Shown piece by piece: positions 13,201-22,200 of a DNA stretch of 64,000 nt. The first letter of the stretch is position 1. The number at the start of each line of letters is the position of its first letter. The DNA comes from Hippasteria phrygiana (lineage: Eukaryota > Echinodermata > Asteroidea > Valvatida > Goniasteridae). Under the pieces are notes generated by a model, which did no database searches, was not told the DNA's origin, and saw only the letters and a program-made list of their open reading frames with translations. The stretch lies in NCBI GenBank assembly GCA_037893225.1, contig JAZGUH010000185.1, forward strand, positions 930,001-994,000, in the 5' to 3' direction. A program made the translations under genes and the position numbers.

Positions 13201-16200
13201 GTACACCGACTACTGCATGTATTTTTTCTATTACATGTGGAATAGTAAGCACGTAAACACACTGGCTGTCATCAAAGGTTATAGTTGTAAATTTACATTC
13301 TGAAGTATTAAAATATACCTCACATGTTCACTCATCATCCGCACAAATATTTCGTATAGGCCTACACTTTATTTAATGTCTAAATAAACTTCAGCTGCAC
13401 TACAGAAATCAGCTGCACTACAGCATGGAGGAATGGAGATACTTCGCGGATTTTAACGACACGTACGTCGTGCCTATACTACACGTCAACTTAAAAAATA
13501 TTTCCCACAGACATGACAGACTGGGTCACGCAGATCGCGTATCGCGCAATCCTTCATTCAAAACAATACAACGGTCGACGCATCGGGGGCCCGGGCGCGG
13601 TGAATTCAAATTTCCAGACAACACAACACCGCACCCAGAGGGTGATGACCGCACCGCGTCCTATTTAATCGTGCATGCTCGCCAAGTTATGAATAATTCA
13701 TTTGTCAAGGTCAAACTCAATCGCTGATTGGCTCCCCCGGAAAGTCGGGGGAGAATGTGGAAAAAGTAAAGAAAAAGTTAAGACCCGCGGACAGAAATAT
13801 CCAAGACCTTCGTGGAAGTGAAGAACCGAGCAAAGAACAGTAGAATCGATTCTTGTCAGAGCGCGTAATATATAAAACATTTTAGAATCGAATACAATCC
13901 GAATCGATTAACTGAGAAACAGCGCCCTCGTTCGGGAGGAAAAAAGGAACACGAAGGTCTTGGAACCAAGACTACAGAGGATTATGTGGAAGAACCAGCC
14001 CCTCACACTGAAACAAGACCAGCTAATCTTCACAGTATGAATAGGGTCGGGATGGGTAACTAGTCCACTGCAAGACATTAATAATGCCTCTACCCATATT
14101 AAGCGTAGAAGTACTATAGCCCAGGACTGGGCTCGAACCCACAACCTGCAGAATTACCCACAGACCTTGAATTCCATGTGCCAAACCACTAGGCCACGGC
14201 ACTTCCACAAATAGTTAAATCTGTCACATCCTAAACTTTAATTTGTTGTAGGTTTGACCCCTGTGGCATTTTGTGTTCTCAAGATATCTTGACATTTGCA
14301 TACTATATGGTTTGCAATTTAACATAAGTGCATTTAGAGGTATAGCCCTTTAAATGATAGCAAGTGGAAAGAAATGAGATACAAGTAATTTCTAGCAACA
14401 TTTTTTTTTTTTTCACTTATTCATCAATGTTAATATTTCTGAAAACAAATTATATAAATATGGATATATTACAAGCCAACAAACCCAAAACACTGAAAAG
14501 AATCACCTACGTGAAATTGTTTCCCCCTTCGCATAGAACAGCCCTTCGTATGTTTTTGCATAAACACGACATAATACCCTTTTTTAGAGCGGGTCAAATA
14601 CAATGTATGTCAACCGGCCAGGTGGTCTTAGTCAAACCACGGTTATAATTGTCTCCGTATTCAAGGGGTTAAACCATCAGGTGGGTTCCGACAGCGCACC
14701 TTAGAAAACAAAATTCTTGTGGGGGGGGGTGGGGGGGGGATACCCTCGACCCTTTTCAAACCTCTTCGGTGATTTCAAGCTCTTTGGAGTACTTGGGATC
14801 GATCATGATGAAGTCCTTGCGTCCAGCCAGGAGACAGTGAATGTTGTGGTCAGCGTCGTAGTGGATGACCGAGGCCGTACCGCCGCTGCTCATCCACAGG
14901 TTGGTCTCCAGGAGGCGCTGCTTGAATGTTCCACAGAGTAGGCTCTCCGGAACCTGCAGAGGTAGGGTACAGAATAGGGTAAAAAATAATTTGCTGCAGA
15001 GCGGTGTACAGAGTTGTGAAAACTGCCGACTTTGGCACAAAAATGGATGTTTATTACATGCACCCCCCCCCCATTTGGTACTTAGGTTTGTTGTCACAGA
15101 CAAGTCAGCCCGCCCCATGTATCCCCACTCCCCCCCCCCCATGTGCCCCCCCTTGACCCCCCCCCCCCCCCCCGCACAAACACACACATTATTTTTTTGC
15201 TCTGACCACTTTGCTCAATTAGAAATGTGTCAGGCTTATCGCCCCCTGCATTTTGTTTAAATTGCCTTTAACCCTAACCTCACTTAAAGCTACAAAATAC
15301 TACTAGTAGTAAACCGTAGTGTGCAGTACTCTTTATACTACACTGGCATATTAGAAATTGTGTAGTATTTTGTAGTAGATTGTACTATACTCCAAATGAA
15401 TACCTAGGACGTTAGGGTTAATTAAAGGTTAACAATGGTACACATCTGTTAGACCTGAGATCTCCTTAAGCCCATTCAGTTCTTGCTTTTTCCAGGGCAA
15501 ATTGTTTTAGAAAATATGTTAGGCCTGCCCCCTCCCCCCTCAATTTTTTTGTTTTTACTAGCAAACAATTACAACAAATCTGTCGGGCTTGTCCCGCCCC
15601 CCCCCCCCCCCCTTCATGTTGTTTCCATTGCTTTAAAACCCTAACTCCCTAGGTAGTGTGAAAAATCGTATTGAAATTGGAGGATTCAGGACTGTTAGGG
15701 TTAATACAGATTAAACATAAAAAATCTGTCCAGCCTGACACCCCCCCCCCCCACACCTCACTGCTTGGTTTTGTTTTTTATCAGTAAAATAAAATAAAGC
15801 GGTGGGGCTAGAAATCCTCACAATTTCTGTTTTACTTTAAATTTAACCCTTACCCTCCAGGGCCCAATTTCATAGCGCTGCTTAACGGTAAGCAGAAAAG
15901 TTGTGCTAACTATAGCAGGAAAATTTGCTTAAGCATTAGCATATTTCATGGCCAAGTCGTGCTAACGCTTGCGCGTGCATGGAGATTTATATTGTTGCGT
16001 CACTAATTTTGAGCAAATCCTGCTTCTGAAGTTAGCGGGCTCTTCGCTTTGCTTACTGCTATACAGTCTCTATGAAATGGGCGGGGGTTCCGTCGTGTGT
16101 TAACCCCTTGCGTACGGTTGACACAAATACGTGCAGATTGAAAATTGCCACCTGGCCGGTTGACGTCTATACACGCCAATTTCTACTTTTTCAATCCATT

Positions 16201-19200
16201 ATTGGGGTATTGTGTACGTTATGCTTGGCTGCACAAGCCTCTTGTTTCCGTTTTGCTTGGCTGCTCAAGCCGGCATGGCGCCCGGGCGCCCCCATATGAA
16301 ATCCGGGGTCAAGGGGTTAAGCAGCGCTATGAAATTGGGCCCAGGGCATTTTTGCTAGAACCCTGCCAGACGCATCAGATTGCATACTTTGTCACATTGA
16401 CTTGTGTGCAGAGTCCAGCAAAGTGGAGCTGTCAGCACATATGCACTGTAATGCATCTGGCAGGGTTAGGGTTAATTAGTATACAAATAATGAATGTTTA
16501 TGAGTGCGATGGTAAGAATAATTTCATGAGGGGACAGATTGAATGTTCCATTCCACGAGGTGAAGCCGAGTGGAATTGGGCATTCCATCTGTCACCGAAT
16601 GAAATTATTCTTACCATTGCACGAATGTGAAACATTTATTATTTGTTTTATACAACGCCTGAATAAATCCGACAGATTGCATGCATGGATTTCTTGGTGT
16701 ACAACGTGCCGTTTACCTTCTCAGTCCCGCATGAAACCGCGACAAAAAGTGGTCCAGTTCCGAATCAGTTAAAGCTTTAATTGTTGTTTCTGGGTGTCTT
16801 GCAAATTCCTCTAATCGTTTGACTGCATATTTCATTTGTCTCTTTGTGTTAGCAGCGTCAGCATCGCCTACGAGTTCCAATATTTCGTCGTCTGTTAGGA
16901 AAACAAACTACGGTTCGGAAACACCTTCCGCCATTTTGTGTGAATGACAGCCTAGATTGGTTCCCGGTCCCCATATGTATATAATATACATTTGAAGTCC
17001 GAAGGACAACGGAGGGACCGGGAACCAGTCCAATGACAGCCGTATTGTGGCGGCGGGGAAGCTCTATCAAACGCGTATACCGTTTGATAGAACCATGTGA
17101 TAGAACTTTTTGGGCGGTGCGGGATCGCGTCGTGCGATGGGACGAATAATTCAATGCACGTGATCGACGATCCACCAATCGGATGGCTGGGATTTATTCA
17201 GGTGTTGTATAATGAACAATATCTAACTGCCAGGCCTTAATCACTCTTGCCCCCCCCCCCCCCTATCCCCCAATGCAACAAATCCTAGATCCACCCCTGT
17301 AGTTGATTTCAGTAACCATTATGTAAATAAATCAGTTGAGTCATACAATCTATAATCAGCCTCACTCCATGCCTGCACTAGGACAACAGCTGTGGCAGAA
17401 CTTTCTCTTGTACGAGTATTGATCATCGTCACGGCAACTATTTACAACAGGTGCGAAATGGATACATACACGTGGCGGACCAAGAAACAGCCACGGAATC
17501 CCAGCTGAAATGTGACTATAGAAGTGAGTCTGAAATAGTGGTGAGATATCCATTTTTTTTTAATGTTCATTTTGAATGCCACTATTCAGTTTCCATTTTG
17601 GAAAACTGATCTTCGAAATCAACCTTAAAGAGACACATTGCTTTGGATTTGGCGATTTGGGCTATAAAAATGAAATGGATATGGTTGGGAAGCTTTTTTA
17701 AAAGTAGAATATAAAGATTCACAAAACTATCCCTTCAAATTGCGTGGTTTTTGTTTAATTTCGTGACAAATAACGGTCCGCCATTTTGTAGAACCAAATT
17801 TTTGACTCCACAAAATGGCGGACCGTGTTCACCAGTCGTATTTCCAGTCGCAGCTGGTTGAAGTACGTCTGGGCAATTATTATTACAATAACCGTCTGTT
17901 TGTGATATTCAATTACTTTTTTTATACATTACTTCTTTTATAGTTAGTAAATAAAAATACATGTTGGAATACTTTTGTTATTCCATTATGGTCAAGCCGC
18001 AAGCCTTGTAAGGAACTTGTGTAGCCTGGCCGGGTGAAGCGAAGCCTGCCCCGCGTCTTGGGTGATATATGGTAGGGATATCGGGGCTGTCTCGTCGCGG
18101 GACACGGACAGTACTCATAAATGGATGGCCGCGGGGCCAGCCTGGCACCAACGCATTGTGTGGTACAAGAAGGTCTGGTTCCCAATGCTGTTTTACTACT
18201 AGAAATAATGTTTCGCGGGTCAGATGTCAGGGGTCAGAGGCCAATTTTTTTGTTTTGTAATCACTACTCACTAATTACAACACATTATACATGTTGTTTT
18301 GCATGAACAACTCTTATAAAAGATAAGGAACATTTCCAAACAGCAAAATTTCATGACATTTGAAGGCAAATGTGTCCCTTTAAACATATTTTAAGCCTTC
18401 CAGTAAAGAAAACAACTGGAATATCCTCCAATTTGCTCTAATGTCTCTGACTGCTCTGCATTCACTCGCTTGTGGTCTTTTTGGTATCTGAAGCAAACAA
18501 GTACAATGTTGAAATAAACTTATTTTTTGTGCATATTTTTGGTAAGAGCAAATTCTTTGCTTCGACATCATCCCTCAGACAATCAGACATCAGGCAGTAT
18601 TTGTTTTTTCTTTTTTAAATGGTTATCGCCCAACACAAGGCCAAAAGGCCACTCAAAGTGTGCTACAAAAGTGTGCTACTAGGAATAGAAGGTATCTATT
18701 CATATTTCTTCTGAATTTTGGAAGATTATAGGCGGAAGGGAAGCAGGTTACAGGTAAGGAGTTCCAAAGAGAGGCAGTACGAGAGAAAAAGAAACTTGAA
18801 GAGTATCTCACAGTACTAGCCTTTGGAACAACAACAGTGACAGGATGAGATGAGACAGCCAGGCGAGTAGAGTGCCTGAAAGTTTGGATGGGGGAACTTA
18901 AGGTGAAAGGCCACTGGAACACCTTCCATGATATTAACACTTTCGGAATTTGTAATTCTGTTTTTAAAAATAGGCACTTTGTACCAAACTAATTCCTGTT
19001 GGAATCGTGTGAATGTGAAGCCCCAAAAAATGCAATTTGTAGCCCAAGGGCATGAATCACCTGCTTTGAATAAAAACCAAATTGTTCCAAGCATCAAAAT
19101 ATTTACTTTTAAAGAGTCAGATTTCAAAAAACATTTTTGGTGTTACATGTACTTAATTAACGGGAGACGTGGGGTGTCGCGGCAGCTCTGGCAGCCAAGC

Positions 19201-22200
19201 AAAACAGCCACAATGTGTTTGTGCAGTCAAGCGTAACAATCACAATAATCCAACAATGGATTGAAACTGCACAAATAACGGCTGTAGGCGTCATCCGGCC
19301 TGGTGGCACTGTTTTGTTTGCGTCCACAGACGTCTTCCGTACGCAAAGGGTTAAAGAGCAGTACAAATTCTTTAATTTGGTATTTGTCTCGTGAGTGAAG
19401 TTACGAGTTTGTGAATAAAGCAAAACTCTTCAAAAAGTTTGAACATTTTTATAATCTTCAACTTTTACAGTCAATTACACCAAGATACACCAGGTAGTTT
19501 GTAGCTCTTTGTTTTTGGGGGGGAAGCAATTTATAGCATCTTTAACCAAAACAGTGAATATCTGTTTTTAACCAGTTTGCGCGGGGATTATTTTTGCCGA
19601 AAATTTCTATTTTCAAAAAGGGCAAAAAATATAGCAGCCAACTTCTGATATACAGCCAAACGCCACAAATGATTTGCAAGAGTCATTTCAACAGTATTTG
19701 TACAATATTTCTTGTCGAAACCTCATATTTTTCAATACTCCGGGTGCGCCCACCGGAGCGTAAATTGTAGAACAACAGGCTGTGCACAGCGGCCAAGTTC
19801 AAGTTCAACACACGGTCCGCCTCCACAGACTTCTCGGACTTTGTATGTGTGTACAAAACAAATGAGGGATAAGCATGTTGAGACGTCACCCGGAGGTGAG
19901 TCGAGGCAAGCTTGACGTTTTAACCCGTCAGCCGTGCCCGTGTATAAAAACAGCCAGATCATGTTAACACGTCCTCCGACGCGAACTGGTTAAAAATAAC
20001 TTAACAAACAATTATGGAAAACAGAACAATATTTATTTTCAAAGTGAACAAAGAAAACTGGCAGGAGCGGGATTTGAACCTGAGACTGCCGGAATACCGT
20101 ACCGGTGCTGTACCAACTGAGCTATCTTGCCAGTCAGTGTCAGTGTCTTTGTGTCAAAGACACTGACAATTTGGGAGACCTCCAACATAGGGCAAAATTG
20201 CTCAGTTGGTAAAGTGCTGGTACGGTATTCCGGGGGTCGCAGGTTCAAATCCCGCTCTTGCCAGTTTTCGCTTTATTCACTTTGATAATTCCTTCAAATT
20301 GACGATAAAACAATTTAGAATAAATTCCAGACTTTGATGTTTCTCTAAGTTTTTATATAACCCCTTGCGCCCGGTTGACACATGTGCGGGATTGAAAATT
20401 TCCACCTGGCCGGCTGACGTCTATACACCCCAATCTCTGCATTTTCAATCCATTATTGGGGTATTGTGTACATTAGGCATGGCTGCACAAGCCTCTTGTT
20501 TCCGTTTCGCTTGGCTGCACAAGCAAGCATGGTGTCCCGGAGCCCCTATATAATACCCGTACGCAAGGGGTTAAGAAAATCTAATTTCTGTAATAAAAAC
20601 TGAAAATGCTTCAAAGAGGAGTACAGCAATAAAGTATGCTTCGTGACAAAAGCTGCAAGTTTATATATTCCCATGTACCGTGTATATGCCCTACCTTAAC
20701 CTCGTGGGCCATTTCTTGTGGAATCAGAGACACAATGTACAGGCTTTCCGTCATGTAGCGCTTCAAAAACTCAGCAAACTTCATCCGTCGCGGCCTCATC
20801 TCTCGGTTTTCCTTCTTGACTTCAATAAGAACATCCAGATCCCCATAGCTGTTGTGAGAAAAAAAAAAAATATTTGTATCAAGTACTCTGAAATGCTTCT
20901 TCAGAGAAAGGGGGTGGGAGGGTAAAATTTGGAAAGGGGGGGGGGGCGCAACGTATTTTCCTTGGGCAAAAATCAAAGATGCTGCAATAGAAATCCCCAT
21001 GCACACGCAGCAGTTAGCATGAATTGGCTGTGAAATAACACTTAACCCCTTGCGTACGAATGACGCCTGTGGGCGCAACAAAACAGTGTCACCAGGCCGG
21101 ATGACGCCACTGGCCGCTGTTTGTGCAGTTTCAATCCATTGTTGGATTATTGTTTATGATACGCTTGACTGCACAACACATTCTAGCTGTTCGATTTGGC
21201 TGCTTGAACCGCCGCGACACCCCGACGTCTCCCGTAAAATACCGTGCCCAAGGGGTTAAGCACGCAAATTTTCTGCTATAGATGAATTTCACATTAGCGC
21301 CGTCTGTGCACTTCTGGGTTAAAAGCGAGGATCTCAGTGCAAAACAAACACAGTGCTATTCATCAAATTAATCACTCCATAAATGGCAGTGCAGCGCACA
21401 TTCGGCATAGTAAGTTGTTTACATAGCACTGAGAGCCTCGCTTTCAAACCCAGAAGTGCCCAAATCGGGATTCGTCTATGACATTAACCTCTTCTGTCCG
21501 GTTGTTATTGAGGGGGTTCTGGTAAGCCAAGAGGGGCTGGTGCAGCCAAGCGTAATGCAAACAATGGATTGAGTATGCGCAGGAATGCACGTATGGACGA
21601 CAAGCGACCAGGTGGTCTTTTTCAAACCGGGCTATGGCCCTCGTCTGTATTCAAGATTTTTAAAATGCCATAAACCAGGCCTCAAATTTAACGGTGGCCA
21701 CGATGGCCAGTGTCGTTGATGCCCTCAAGTTTGCCGTGGTGCCCTTCACAAAATCGCACTCTTCACGGCCAGTCTTGCCGTGCCCTTTTCCCAACTGGCC
21801 GTAGTGCCCTCGTTGCCGGCCCACGCGTACCCACCCGTGCTGTGCCGCGCCGACGGGCCGGGCCGGCCATAGTCAGTGCGGCCAGCACGGCCGGCGCGCA
21901 CAGCGCGGCAACGGTGCACGCAGGCCAGACCGGTACCGATGAAGGCCCAGTCAGGCCAAAAATTCAGCTCCAATATTCTTGGTGAGCACTGCTTTAACTT
22001 TTATCATACTTTGTACATATACATGTACGTACGGCTGCTGCAGCATGCATACAACAAGAAGCTTGATATAGACTGGCTTCGATCCCTCCATCAGCATTTT
22101 TATTTCGAATGCAGGGGGCAGAAGCCAGATTTAATCTAAAGCATGTACACGTACAGTACGGCCAAGTTCAATCAGCGACTATCTGCCAACCACTGGTCGA

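Larger units (their letters stand above)
15843..16475. mobile_element. outer TTAA MITE of a triple nest
   Basis: The outer element (15847-16471) starts CCCTTACCCTCCAGG and ends CTGGCAGGGTTAGGG, with TTAA on both sides. It is the same family as 3578-3716 and 62576-62717, which lack the insertion. Confidence 0.85.

Noticed and set aside
20045..20280. Functional tRNA genes
   Set aside because: Box A and B are present, but the anticodon arm is not canonical. The inverted arrangement with shared tails indicates SINEs.
21710..21985. 91-residue Ala/Arg-rich frame
   Set aside because: Lies in a GC-rich hAT-like fragment; no homology or splice signals.
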